A stretch of DNA of 64,000 nucleotides, from assembly GCF_003121405.1 (NCBI RefSeq), contig NZ_QBUY01000008.1, positions 116,788-180,787 of the forward strand. The letters are read 5' to 3'. Made by a program: the position numbers and the translations under genes. Position 1 is the first letter of the stretch. Every line of letters starts with the position of its first letter. Below the pieces are notes generated by a model. It made no database searches. It was not told where the DNA came from and saw nothing but the letters and a program-made list of their open reading frames with translations. Source of the stretch: Paraburkholderia sp. C35. Its GTDB lineage: Bacteria; Pseudomonadota; Gammaproteobacteria; Burkholderiales; Burkholderiaceae. Positions 35,396 through 43,758 of the stretch are shown here, one piece after another.

Positions 35396-36574
35396 ATGTC
35401 CACTGTATCCACCGCGCGTCCGTATGCAGACAGGCTGCGCCAGGTTGAACCTGCTGCTGCACGCGCCGCACGCTTTCTGTGCGATGCGCGTCATCTCCAC
35501 GCGTTGCGCCGGCTCGGCGCCATCGATGCGCTCGAAATCACGCCCGCCGTTGCGGCCCGACACGATTTCGACGAAGCCGGCCGCATCGTGCTCGCTCATC
35601 TGGCCGGCACGCTCGCCATCGATGTCGATCTGACGCGCTATCCCGCCTTGCAGATCGTTGCGGCGAGCGCGGGCGACAGCACGCGGCACACGTTGCGCAA
35701 CACGCTTGCGAATGCGTTGCTCGCGCCGCTCGTGCAGCGCTTTCAGGCGGCAGGGCTGGGACGTTGGCGCGTCGCTTCAGTGGAGCGTGCGTCAGGCGCT
35801 GCCGTGAGCAACGAGCGCTTCGATGCCGTCGTGCTGCATGACGGCATCGCGCATCGGCTTTCTGTCGAAGCAACGGGCGCGACGCTCGACCTGTTGCACG
35901 CGCGGCTCGCTGCTCTGCCGTCGCTGCATCTGATCGGGACGTTTGCCGCGACATCGCCGGTGCGCATCGCCGGATCGATTGCGCTCGGTGCGCGGCGCGT
36001 GCCGCTCGCCGCGTTGCAGTCGCTGCGTCCCGGGGACGTGTTGCTGCGCACGTTCGCGCCCAGCGTCGCGCAAGCGCTGAACAACGCTGCACCGTTCGCC
36101 GCCCGTGCCGCTTGGGGCGCGACGGGCACCAGCATGCGGCGCATCCATGCGCGTGTCGTGATCGACGGCACGCAGATTACTGTCGAAGAGCAACCCATCA
36201 TGAACGAAGAACCTTTACAGGCCGAATGGCCCGACACCTTGCCCGGCGATGGCGAAGCCCCGCCGCACGAAGACGCGCTCCACGACGTCCCCCCGGAACA
36301 ACAAGACGCTGCCTTCGAAGACAACACACCACTCGACATCGGCCTGCTCGATCTGCCCGTGCAGTTCGAACTCGACAGCGTGGCATTGCCGCTCGCGCAG
36401 CTTGCCGCCCTGCGGCCCGGCTACGTGATCGAACTCGCCGCACCCGTGCTCGATACGCCCGTGCGGCTCGTCACGCATGGGCAAACGGTCGGCTATGGCG
36501 AGATTGTCTGTGTCGGCGAACATCTTGGCGTACGTATCACGAGGATGGCCTATGCCGGCGATTCAGACAGGTGA
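35396..36574 (+). CDS. hrcQ: T3SS cytoplasmic C-ring component HrcQ (SctQ)
   Basis: This 392-residue single-chain SctQ has a weakly conserved N-terminal part and a C-terminal SpoA domain (about 318-388, VQFELDSVALPLAQLAALRPG). It builds the sorting platform with HrpB4 and HrpB5. Met269 (base 36200) opens an acidic linker just before the SpoA region and could be an internal start for a 124-residue C-terminal product, as is known for some SctQ proteins. The gene overlaps hrcR by 23 nt. Confidence 0.92.
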   Translation: MSTVSTARPYADRLRQVEPAAARAARFLCDARHLHALRRLGAIDALEITPAVAARHDFDEAGRIVLAHLAGTLAIDVDLTRYPALQIVAASAGDSTRHTLRNTLANALLAPLVQRFQAAGLGRWRVASVERASGAAVSNERFDAVVLHDGIAHRLSVEATGATLDLLHARLAALPSLHLIGTFAATSPVRIAGSIALGARRVPLAALQSLRPGDVLLRTFAPSVAQALNNAAPFAARAAWGATGTSMRRIHARVVIDGTQITVEEQPIMNEEPLQAEWPDTLPGDGEAPPHEDALHDVPPEQQDAAFEDNTPLDIGLLDLPVQFELDSVALPLAQLAALRPGYVIELAAPVLDTPVRLVTHGQTVGYGEIVCVGEHLGVRITRMAYAGDSDR

Positions 36575-37208
36575 CATCACCGGGCTGCTGATCGTCGTGC
36601 TGGCGATCAGCGTGATCCCGTTCATCGCGATGGTGGTGACCTCGTACATGAAGATCGTCGTCGTGCTCGGGCTGCTTCGCAACGCGCTGGGCGTCCAGCA
36701 GGTGCCGCCGAACATGGTGCTCAACGGCATCGCGATCATCGTCTCCGTGTACATCATGGCGCCCGTCGCGTTCTCCGCGATGCAGGGCATGCAGGCGAAC
36801 CAGGCGCCCGGCAACGTCACGCAGAACGTCACCGAAGGTATCGCCGCCGCGCGCGAGCCGTTCCGCACGTTCCTCGAAGCGCATGCGCAGCCGCGCGAGC
36901 GGCAGTTCTTCCTGCGCTCGGCAACCGCCCTCTGGCCCGCGCAGCAGGCGAAGGCACTGAAGGACACGGATCTGATCGTGCTCGCACCTGCCTTCACGCT
37001 GACGGAGCTCACCGACGCCTTCAAGATCGGCTTCCTGCTGTACATCGGCTTTATCGTCGTCGATCTCGTGATTGCGAACGTGCTGATGGCGATGGGCCTG
37101 AATCAGGTGCAGCCGACCAACGTCGCGATTCCGTTCAAGTTGCTGCTGTTCGTCGCGATGGACGGCTGGTCCACGCTGATGCACGGCCTCATTCTCGGCT
37201 ACCGGTGA
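36552..37208 (+). CDS. hrcR: T3SS export apparatus protein HrcR (SctR)
   Basis: This 218-residue inner-membrane protein of the SctR/FliP family has four hydrophobic segments with the family motifs FIAMVVTSYMKIVVVLGLLR and MGLNQVQPTNVAIPFKLLLF. The start MPAIQTG at 36552 is inside the end of hrcQ. It is part of the export-gate pore. Confidence 0.96.
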   Translation: MPAIQTGDITGLLIVVLAISVIPFIAMVVTSYMKIVVVLGLLRNALGVQQVPPNMVLNGIAIIVSVYIMAPVAFSAMQGMQANQAPGNVTQNVTEGIAAAREPFRTFLEAHAQPRERQFFLRSATALWPAQQAKALKDTDLIVLAPAFTLTELTDAFKIGFLLYIGFIVVDLVIANVLMAMGLNQVQPTNVAIPFKLLLFVAMDGWSTLMHGLILGYR

Positions 37209-37247
37209 ATCCCGTAGAAGCCGCTTTCTTTCATTGACGGACTTGCC

Positions 37248-37511
37248 ATGACTCTCGATACGCTCGTCGGACTCGCGACGCAGGGGCTGTTGCTATGCCT
37301 GTATGTGTCGCTGCCCGTTGTCGTCGTCGCGGCGGGTGTCGGCCTGCTGGTGTCGTTTCTGCAGGCGATCACTTCGCTGCAGGATCAGACGCTGTCGTTC
37401 GGCATCAAGCTGATCGCCGTGGTGGTCGCGCTCATCGTGGCGGCGCCGCTTGGCGCATCGGCGATCCTGCGCTTTGCGAACCAGTTGCTGTTGACGGCTG
37501 TGTCGCGATGA
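37248..37511 (+). CDS. hrcS: T3SS export apparatus protein HrcS (SctS)
   Basis: This 87-residue protein with two transmembrane helices belongs to the SctS/FliQ family; the conserved loop reads LQAITSLQDQTLSFGIKL. It completes the R-S-T pore. Its stop overlaps the hpaA start in ATGA. Confidence 0.95.
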   Translation: MTLDTLVGLATQGLLLCLYVSLPVVVVAAGVGLLVSFLQAITSLQDQTLSFGIKLIAVVVALIVAAPLGASAILRFANQLLLTAVSR

Positions 37512-38449
37512 ATCCGCTTCACACGCGCCCTGTCGCAGGCACCTCCGGCGCCGATGCGGCCACGCAGGCACAGCGCGGCACAACCGAACCTGCGCAGCAG
37601 CACACGCGTGCGCGGTTCGCCACGTCGCTGCGCAACAACGTGCGCTTTGCGCATGCGCACCACGCGCATTTGCAGGGACAGGCGCGTTCGGCCAACGCAC
37701 GGCGGCTGGCAAAAGCGCTAGCGAAAAAGCGTCAAGGCAAAGCTGCGACAGCACGCTTTGCGCCCACGCGCCGCCCGGCCACGACGCGTACGGGAACAGG
37801 CGCACCCGGCGCGCGGAATGCCGATCGCCAGCGCAACGCGCCGCTGCGCGTGACACGCGACGGCGGCAATGGCGGCTCACGCGGCGGCGGACAGCAGCAG
37901 GACCAACAGCAACAGCAGAAGCAGCAACAGCGCCAGCACGGTAATCACGATGATCTGTCGATGCTCGACGGCACGCATGGCAAGCACCGCGCGGCGGGTG
38001 CGATGCCTGAGTTCGCCACGCACGCGCTGACGCTCTCAGGCACCGCACGCCGCGATGCACTGGCGAGCGCATGGTGCGATGTGTTGCTGCAACCTGGCCG
38101 CCCGCTGCACGACGCGGTTGCGCAACTGCGTGTGCTGCGGCAACGCGAAGGCGTGCTGCCACTCACATCGCTCGCACAGGTCCGGCAGTCGCTGATGGAT
38201 GCAACTGCGCGCGCCGCAAATACGCGTCAACAGGCAGGCGGCGAGGCGCGTCCGGCTGACAGTGTCCATCACGTATTCGCACCGTTGCTCGCCCTGATCG
38301 CGGGAAGTCCGTTGCTGCCCGCTCGTGAAAGACGTGCAACCGGTGCATGCGCGGCACTCGATGGTCTCGCCCGTATGCGCAGCATGCGTAAAGCGCAGAT
38401 CGCTGAGCCGTCTGCGTCCGTCTCGCCGTCCACTTTGCGCGCGGACTGA
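37508..38449 (+). CDS. hpaA: HpaA-like T3SS control protein
   Basis: This 313-residue protein is Arg/Ala-rich with a basic N-terminal half and a glutamine tract (GGGQQQDQQQQQKQQQRQ, about 130-148). Sequence conservation is low; identity is based on position between hrcS and hrpD5, exactly as in Xanthomonas, and a folded C-terminal half with FATHALTLSGTARRDALASAW. HpaA proteins are secreted regulators that work with the chaperone HpaB. The glutamine tract is unusual. Confidence 0.7.
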   Translation: MNPLHTRPVAGTSGADAATQAQRGTTEPAQQHTRARFATSLRNNVRFAHAHHAHLQGQARSANARRLAKALAKKRQGKAATARFAPTRRPATTRTGTGAPGARNADRQRNAPLRVTRDGGNGGSRGGGQQQDQQQQQKQQQRQHGNHDDLSMLDGTHGKHRAAGAMPEFATHALTLSGTARRDALASAWCDVLLQPGRPLHDAVAQLRVLRQREGVLPLTSLAQVRQSLMDATARAANTRQQAGGEARPADSVHHVFAPLLALIAGSPLLPARERRATGACAALDGLARMRSMRKAQIAEPSASVSPSTLRAD

Positions 38450-38456
38450 ACGACGC

Positions 38457-38518
38457 TTCGCGTGCACGCAAGTGCCTTCGCAAAGGGACCGTGCCACGCC
38501 CGATGCGTCCACTAATCT
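38457..38518 (+). promoter_or_regulatory. hrpII box and -10 of the hrpD5-hrpD6-hrpE-hpaB operon
   Basis: TTCG (38457-38460), 16 nt, TTCG (38477-38480), 32 nt, TAATCT (38513-38518). The hrpD5 start is 69 nt further on, and the box lies just after the hpaA stop. Confidence 0.82.
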
Positions 38519-38586
38519 GCGTCTCATCGAAGGAAGCGGAGCAGCGTCACAGCCGCCCGCGCTTCACAGCCTGATCGACCGAACTC

Positions 38587-39786
38587 ATGAAACAACTGCG
38601 CATCCTGACGGGTATTCATGCTGGCGCGACGGCTCCGCTCTCTCCCGGTCCATACCGGATCGACGCGGACGACGACGCCGACATCCGCATCACCGACTGG
38701 ACAGGTCCGTCCGCAATCGTCGAAGTCGGCGACAGCGACGTGGTGACCGTGCGCCGGCTTGCTACGCAGCAGGCCGACGTGACTGCCGGTGACGATAACG
38801 GCACGCATGAGACAGCGAATGAAGGCGTCGAAGACACCGCGCCCGTTTTCATGCTCGACTTCCTGCCGATGCAGTTCGACCAGAGCGTGATCTGCATCGG
38901 CCCCGACGACATGGAATGGCCGAGCGATCTCACGCTGCTGTCGACGCTCCTGAAGCCCGGCCAGCCGGACGACGCCGCACGCAGTCAGCGGCACTCGCGC
39001 CGCCGGACCTTCGTCGCGCTTTGTGCGGCATGCGTGGCGCTGGCCGTGATCGGCGGTGTCAGCGCGCTGTCGATGACGACACGCGCGAAGGCGTCGATGC
39101 TGCCCAACGATGTGGCCGCGATGGAAAACGTGAACCGCGAATTTGCCGCTGCGCATCTCAACGAGTTACGCGCGTCGCTCGACGGACACGGTGGCGTGCT
39201 GGTGCGCGGCCTCGTCGCGAATGAATCGGAGAATCTCGCCGCGCGACGTTTGCTGGCCTCGATCACGGCACCACGCATGCAGGCGCAGTACGGCATAGCG
39301 GAAGTGATACGGCGCAGCATCGGCGAGAGCCTGCCCGTTGCGGGCATCAGCGTGCGCTACGACGGTGGCGGCGTGTTCTCGATTGCCGGCAAGGACGTCG
39401 ACATGGACGCGTTGCAGCAAGGCGTGCGGCGCATCCGTCCGGATCTGCCCGCGAACGTGAAGGACATCCGCATCGACGCGACGGGCGCCGAGCAGGCCGA
39501 TGCGCCGGCAGGTGCGAGCTATATCGCGATCGTGTCGTCGGATACGGTGCGCTATGCGCAGACGCCCGACGGCGTGAAGCACATCTTCATTCTCGACAGC
39601 GAGGCGAGCGCAGCCACTTCCGATACGGCAAGCGCAGCCGGTGCAGCCGCGCCGCACGCCGCCAGCGACACCGCGCCGGCTCCTGCCTCGCACGGCACGC
39701 CGTTGTCCGGGCCTGCCGCCGCGCGGCACGCGCTCGACTTACCCCAGACATCCGTCGCACAGACGGCCGATACGTTACGGAGATGA
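38587..39786 (+). CDS. hrpD5: T3SS inner-ring protein HrpD5 (SctD)
   Basis: This 399-residue protein has an N-terminal FHA-like cytoplasmic domain (about 1-95, LRILTGIHAGATAPLSPGPYRI), one transmembrane segment (about 138-158) and a periplasmic part with ring-building repeats (about 175-310), followed by an Ala/Pro/Ser-rich tail. It pairs with HrcJ in the inner ring. Its stop overlaps hrpD6 by ATGA. Confidence 0.92.
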   Translation: MKQLRILTGIHAGATAPLSPGPYRIDADDDADIRITDWTGPSAIVEVGDSDVVTVRRLATQQADVTAGDDNGTHETANEGVEDTAPVFMLDFLPMQFDQSVICIGPDDMEWPSDLTLLSTLLKPGQPDDAARSQRHSRRRTFVALCAACVALAVIGGVSALSMTTRAKASMLPNDVAAMENVNREFAAAHLNELRASLDGHGGVLVRGLVANESENLAARRLLASITAPRMQAQYGIAEVIRRSIGESLPVAGISVRYDGGGVFSIAGKDVDMDALQQGVRRIRPDLPANVKDIRIDATGAEQADAPAGASYIAIVSSDTVRYAQTPDGVKHIFILDSEASAATSDTASAAGAAAPHAASDTAPAPASHGTPLSGPAAARHALDLPQTSVAQTADTLRR

Positions 39787-40031
39787 TCATGTACGAAGCC
39801 ATTGAACGCCACGCACCGCTTTTCATGCAGCTGCAGACGGTCGTGACGGCGCCCGACGCCGATGCGCGCGTCGCCGAACTGCGCAAGGCGCTCGAAGACA
39901 GCGCCGAGCAGCTCAATCACGCCGCCGACGGCACAGCCGCCGACCGCGATGCCCGCGCCCGCATCTATCGCGGCCTGATCGCTGCAAGCCGGATTGTCGG
40001 TCAACTGCGCGAAGACGCGCTGCGCGGCTGA
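39783..40031 (+). CDS. hrpD6: Small T3SS protein HrpD6
   Basis: This 82-residue helical protein lies between hrpD5 and hrpE as in Xanthomonas. HrpD6 there affects secretion and hrp expression; its size and helical nature recall needle-chaperone proteins of other T3SSs. Starts at 39783 or at the next Met (39789). The call rests mainly on synteny. Confidence 0.8.
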   Translation: MIMYEAIERHAPLFMQLQTVVTAPDADARVAELRKALEDSAEQLNHAADGTAADRDARARIYRGLIAASRIVGQLREDALRG

Positions 40032-40109
40032 CACAGCAAAACCTCTTTCCCCGTTTTTTCAACCACCCGTCGGACATCCTGTCTGCGGGATCATTCCAGG
40101 AGTGCAACC

Positions 40110-40331
40110 ATGCCCGGTATTGCAACAGCAGGACAAGCTCTCGGCGGCGCCCTCGTCGGCAACGTCAATTCGAACAGCGCGACGGACAGCGCGACCAGCA
40201 CCATCAACAACAACGCCCAGCAGCAACTGCAGATTGCCGAAGCGCAATCGAATGCCAGCCTGCTGCAGGCACTCGGCGAAGCGATGAAGTCGGGTGCGTC
40301 GAGCATCCAGAAGGCCGCACAGGCGTCGTAA
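40110..40331 (+). CDS. hrpE: Hrp pilus subunit HrpE/HrpY
   Basis: This 73-residue protein is small, Ala/Ser/Asn/Gln-rich and helical, with no Cys (GIATAGQALGGALVG at the start; SASSIQKAAQAS-like end), as in Hrp pilins of Xanthomonas (HrpE) and Ralstonia (HrpY). AGGAG lies eight bases upstream. It polymerises into the extracellular pilus. Pilin genes diverge fast, so homology is judged from composition and place. Confidence 0.85.
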   Translation: MPGIATAGQALGGALVGNVNSNSATDSATSTINNNAQQQLQIAEAQSNASLLQALGEAMKSGASSIQKAAQAS

Positions 40332-40413
40332 TGTGCGCGGGCTGGCCGTCCACGCGGCGGCCGGCCATGTGCGCGTTACGCAGTCTCTTTCAGCTTGCAC
40401 GACTATCCTCGCC

Positions 40414-40869
40414 GTGAGTGAAGACCGTTACACAGAACTTGTCGCCTCGCTATGCGAGGCCGTCGGCCTGCCCGACGTCGAGCACGTCTTGCAGACCCAT
40501 TCGATCGAAGTGGGCGGGCTCGATGTGCGCCTCGACTGCTTCGACGAAGACCCCGACGCGCTCTATCTGAGCTTCGACTTCGGCGCGGTGACGGCGGGAC
40601 GCATCACGACCGTCTACCGGCTGATGCTCGAAGCGAACCTGCTGGTGTATGCGCAGGACCAGGCGCAACTCGGACTCGATTCCGACTACGGCAACGTGGT
40701 GCTGCTGGTGCGCGTGCCCTTCGCCGACTCGCCGACGGGCGAGACGCTCGCCGATCTCCTCGCCCACTATTCGGAACACGGCGCGTACTGGAAACAGAGC
40801 ATTCTCGAAGCCAGCGACGAACGTTTCGAAGCCGGCGTATCGGGTAATTTCTCGTGGATCCGGGCATGA
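40414..40869 (+). CDS. hpaB: T3SS exit-control chaperone HpaB
   Basis: This 151-residue protein has a CesT-like chaperone fold signature: acidic, with the VGGLDVRLDCFDEDPDALYL strand region and EANLLVYAQDQAQLGLD helix. HpaB is a broad effector chaperone that sets export priority and interacts with HpaA. It follows the pilin gene, as in Xanthomonas. GTG at 40414 gives the family-like start VSEDRYTELV and length; the frame is open upstream to 40294, so the start is uncertain. Confidence 0.85.
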   Translation: MSEDRYTELVASLCEAVGLPDVEHVLQTHSIEVGGLDVRLDCFDEDPDALYLSFDFGAVTAGRITTVYRLMLEANLLVYAQDQAQLGLDSDYGNVVLLVRVPFADSPTGETLADLLAHYSEHGAYWKQSILEASDERFEAGVSGNFSWIRA

Positions 40870-40933
40870 CATGCTCACGAAAAACCACGCCACGCTAGAA
40901 TGTCCCGCGACACGTTCTGAACATGGCTACACG

Positions 40934-41395
40934 ATGGATCTGCAAACCGACCTGAATTTCTTCAACCTGCTGGCGGGCAGTTACCGACGCCTGCTCGGCA
41001 TCGAACTCGTGCCGGACCACACGCGTGCCGAAGATGCCGCGGCCTGGCTGTATCGCGATGCGCCCTTCGGGATACTTGCGCACAATACCCTTCAAGACCC
41101 CGTGTTCGTCTATGGAAACCGCCGCGCGCAAACGCTGTTCGGCTATGACTGGGATGAACTGACGGCCCTGCCTTCGCGCCTTTCGGCCGAAGCGCCAGAG
41201 CGCAGCGAACGTCAGGCCTTTCTCGATCAGGTGAAGCGTGACGGCTTTGTCAGCGGCTATCGCGGCGTGCGCATCGCGAAGACGGGGCGCCGTTTCTGGA
41301 TCGAACGCGCAACGGTATGGCAACTGATCGACGAACACGGCACGCTGCATGGCCAGGCTGCCATGATTCCGCACGTCACGGCGCTCGCTGAGTAG
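40934..41395 (+). CDS. MEKHLA/PAS-domain protein
   Basis: This 153-residue protein is a single PAS-like MEKHLA domain (FFNLLAGSYRRLLG at the start; PVFVYGNRRAQTLFGYDWDEL; GRRFWIERATVWQL). Such stand-alone proteins have no known catalytic part and may sense small molecules or redox state. A TAGAAT -10 at about 40903 makes 40934 the first good start and excludes an earlier ATG at 40871. No hrpII box, so the hrp cluster ends before it. Confidence 0.8.
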   Translation: MDLQTDLNFFNLLAGSYRRLLGIELVPDHTRAEDAAAWLYRDAPFGILAHNTLQDPVFVYGNRRAQTLFGYDWDELTALPSRLSAEAPERSERQAFLDQVKRDGFVSGYRGVRIAKTGRRFWIERATVWQLIDEHGTLHGQAAMIPHVTALAE

Positions 41396-41554
41396 ACATT
41401 CTTCCGCTTCATCATTTGCGGTTTTCTCATCTGCTACGCCCGTTTTTGCATCATCTGCGTCTTGTCGGACGATGCGCACGCCAGTAGATTCAGGCGATCA
41501 CGTCCCCGACGCGAGCGCCCACGATGCATGCGCCCGTCGACATCCAGATGAGCC

Positions 41555-43345
41555 ATGTATCAGTACAACGAGTTTGACAAAGCTTTCCTGCGCAATCGCG
41601 CTGCGCAGTTCCGCGACCAGATCGAGCGGTGGCAGGACGGCAGACTGAGCGAAGACGCCTTTCGTCCCTTGCGGCTGCAGAACGGCTGGTATGTGCAGCG
41701 GCATGCGCCGATGCTGCGCGTCGCCGTGCCGTACGGTGAACTGTCGGGTGCGCAGTTGCGCGTGCTCGCCCGCGTGGCGCGCGAATACGATGCGCCCGAA
41801 GCCGACGTGTACCGTCGCGCGCTCGACGCGCAACGCAAGCTCGGCACCGTGCGTCTGCCGACCCATCACGCGCACTTCACGACCCGCACCAACGTCCAGT
41901 TCAACTGGATTCCGCTTGCCAAGGCAGCGGACGTGATGGATCTGCTCGCCACTGTCGACATGCACGGCATCCAGACCAGCGGCAACTGTATCCGCAATAT
42001 TTCCTGCGATGAGCGCGCAGGCGTCGCACCCGACGAGATCGCCGACCCGCGCCCGTTCGCCGAGATCATGCGCCAGTGGACCACGCTGCACCCCGAGTTC
42101 GCATTCTTGCCGCGCAAGTTCAAGATCGCGATCACAGGCGCCAGCGACGACCGCGCAGCGACCGACTGGCACGACGTCGGCTTGCGGCTGCGTCATGGCG
42201 ACAACGGTGAACTCGGCTTTCGTGTGACGGTCGGCGGCGGCATGGGGCGCACGCCGGTGATCGGCACGGTGCTGCGCGAGTTCCTGCCGTGGCAGCACAT
42301 CATGAACTACATCGAAGCCGTGGTGCGCGTGTACACCCAGTACGGGCGGCGCGACAACAAGTACAAGGCGCGTATCAAGATACTCGTGAAGGCCGAGGGG
42401 CAGAATTACATCGACGAAGTGGAAGAAGAGTTTCGCCAGATCGTCGAACACGACGGCGGCCCGCATACGATTCCGCACGCCGAACTCGAACGCGTCAGTG
42501 CCTATTTCGTGCAGCCAGCGACGGATGAAGTCAACAAGCCGTCAAGCCCCCGCGCACTTCAGGCGATTCACGATGCAGCCGCCAGCACGCCGCAATTCGC
42601 CCGCTGGCTGGAACGCAACGTCGCGCCACATCGCAATGCTTCACTGCGGATCGTCACGCTGTCGTTCAAGCGTCTGTTGCAGGCACCCGGCGACGCCTCC
42701 GCTGATCAGCTCGATCAGGTTGCCGATCTCGTCGACCGTTTTTCGGCGGGTGAAGCGCGTGTCACGCATACGCAGAATATCGTGCTGCCCTGGGTGCATG
42801 AAGACGATCTGCTCGCGCTGTGGGAAGCGGCACGCAGCGTGGGACTGGCCAGTGCCAATGTGCATTTGCTGACGGATATGATCGCGTGTCCGGGCGGCGA
42901 TTTTTGCGCGCTGGCCAATGCCCGTTCGCTGCCGATCGCGGAAGCGATCACGGAGCGCTATCAGGACATGGACGAACTCGAAGACATTGGTGAAGTCGAT
43001 CTGCACATCAGCGGCTGTATCAATTCGTGCGGACATCACCATAGCGGGCACATCGGCATTCTCGGCGTCGATAAAGATGGCAGCGAGTGGTATCAGGTCA
43101 CGCTAGGCGGCTCGGATGGATCGCATGCGAGCGGCGATGCGCAACCCGGCAAGGTGATCGGCCCGTCGTTTTCCGCGCATGAAGTGCCCGATGTGATCGA
43201 CGCCGTGCTGCGCACGTATGTCGAGCATCGCGCGCCGTCTGGAGCGCGGCGCGAGAGCTTCATCGAAACCGTCAGGCGTGTTGGACTCGATCCCTTCAAG
43301 ACGGCTGCCAATTCGGCGCGTGCTCCGGTGGAGGTATCAGCATGA
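41555..43345 (+). CDS. cysI: Assimilatory sulfite reductase haemoprotein (CysI-type)
   Basis: This 596-residue protein has two ferredoxin-like half domains and the sirohaem/4Fe-4S region with cysteines 445, 451, 488 and 492 (C-X5-C-X36-C-X3-C; CPGGDFC and CINSC). It reduces sulfite to sulfide for cysteine synthesis. The gene is followed, with ATGA overlap, by a DUF934 gene, the usual partner in beta-proteobacteria. The ATG at 41555 has no strong ribosome-binding site. Confidence 0.93.
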   Translation: MYQYNEFDKAFLRNRAAQFRDQIERWQDGRLSEDAFRPLRLQNGWYVQRHAPMLRVAVPYGELSGAQLRVLARVAREYDAPEADVYRRALDAQRKLGTVRLPTHHAHFTTRTNVQFNWIPLAKAADVMDLLATVDMHGIQTSGNCIRNISCDERAGVAPDEIADPRPFAEIMRQWTTLHPEFAFLPRKFKIAITGASDDRAATDWHDVGLRLRHGDNGELGFRVTVGGGMGRTPVIGTVLREFLPWQHIMNYIEAVVRVYTQYGRRDNKYKARIKILVKAEGQNYIDEVEEEFRQIVEHDGGPHTIPHAELERVSAYFVQPATDEVNKPSSPRALQAIHDAAASTPQFARWLERNVAPHRNASLRIVTLSFKRLLQAPGDASADQLDQVADLVDRFSAGEARVTHTQNIVLPWVHEDDLLALWEAARSVGLASANVHLLTDMIACPGGDFCALANARSLPIAEAITERYQDMDELEDIGEVDLHISGCINSCGHHHSGHIGILGVDKDGSEWYQVTLGGSDGSHASGDAQPGKVIGPSFSAHEVPDVIDAVLRTYVEHRAPSGARRESFIETVRRVGLDPFKTAANSARAPVEVSA

Positions 43346-43758
43346 ACGGGCGCATGAACTCAACAGCGCGTATCCGCATTCTTGTTTCCGGCGATCACGT
43401 AGCCGAAGCGGTCGATCATGTCGTCACGCTCGATAACGACGCCGATCCGTTTTTGTACAGCGAGGCGATTGCTGAGGCAGACCGTGTCGAACTGCATTTT
43501 CCGCAATTCACCGATGGCCGCGCGTTCAGCCAGGCGTATCTGATCCGCCGGCGGCTTGGCTTCAAGGGCGATCTGCGCGCAACAGGCGACGTGCTCGCGG
43601 ATCAGTTGATTCAGATGGAGCGCACGGGCTTTTCGAGCGCGGTGCTGAGCGAAGGTGTCGATCTCGCCGATGCCCAGCGTCAACTGGAACGTTTCGGCGC
43701 GTTCTATCAGGGCGACGTGTCGCGCGATGCGCCGTTCAGGACAGGCCAGCAAGCCTGA
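43342..43758 (+). CDS. DUF934 protein linked to sulfite reductase
   Basis: This 138-residue cytoplasmic DUF934 protein (core HFPQFTDGRAFSQAYLIRR; GDLRATGDVLADQL) is found next to cysI in many proteobacteria. It is thought to support sulfite reductase but its biochemistry is unknown. GAGG lies seven bases before the ATG; the start overlaps the cysI stop. It converges on hipA with no spare base. Confidence 0.9.
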   Translation: MNGRMNSTARIRILVSGDHVAEAVDHVVTLDNDADPFLYSEAIAEADRVELHFPQFTDGRAFSQAYLIRRRLGFKGDLRATGDVLADQLIQMERTGFSSAVLSEGVDLADAQRQLERFGAFYQGDVSRDAPFRTGQQA

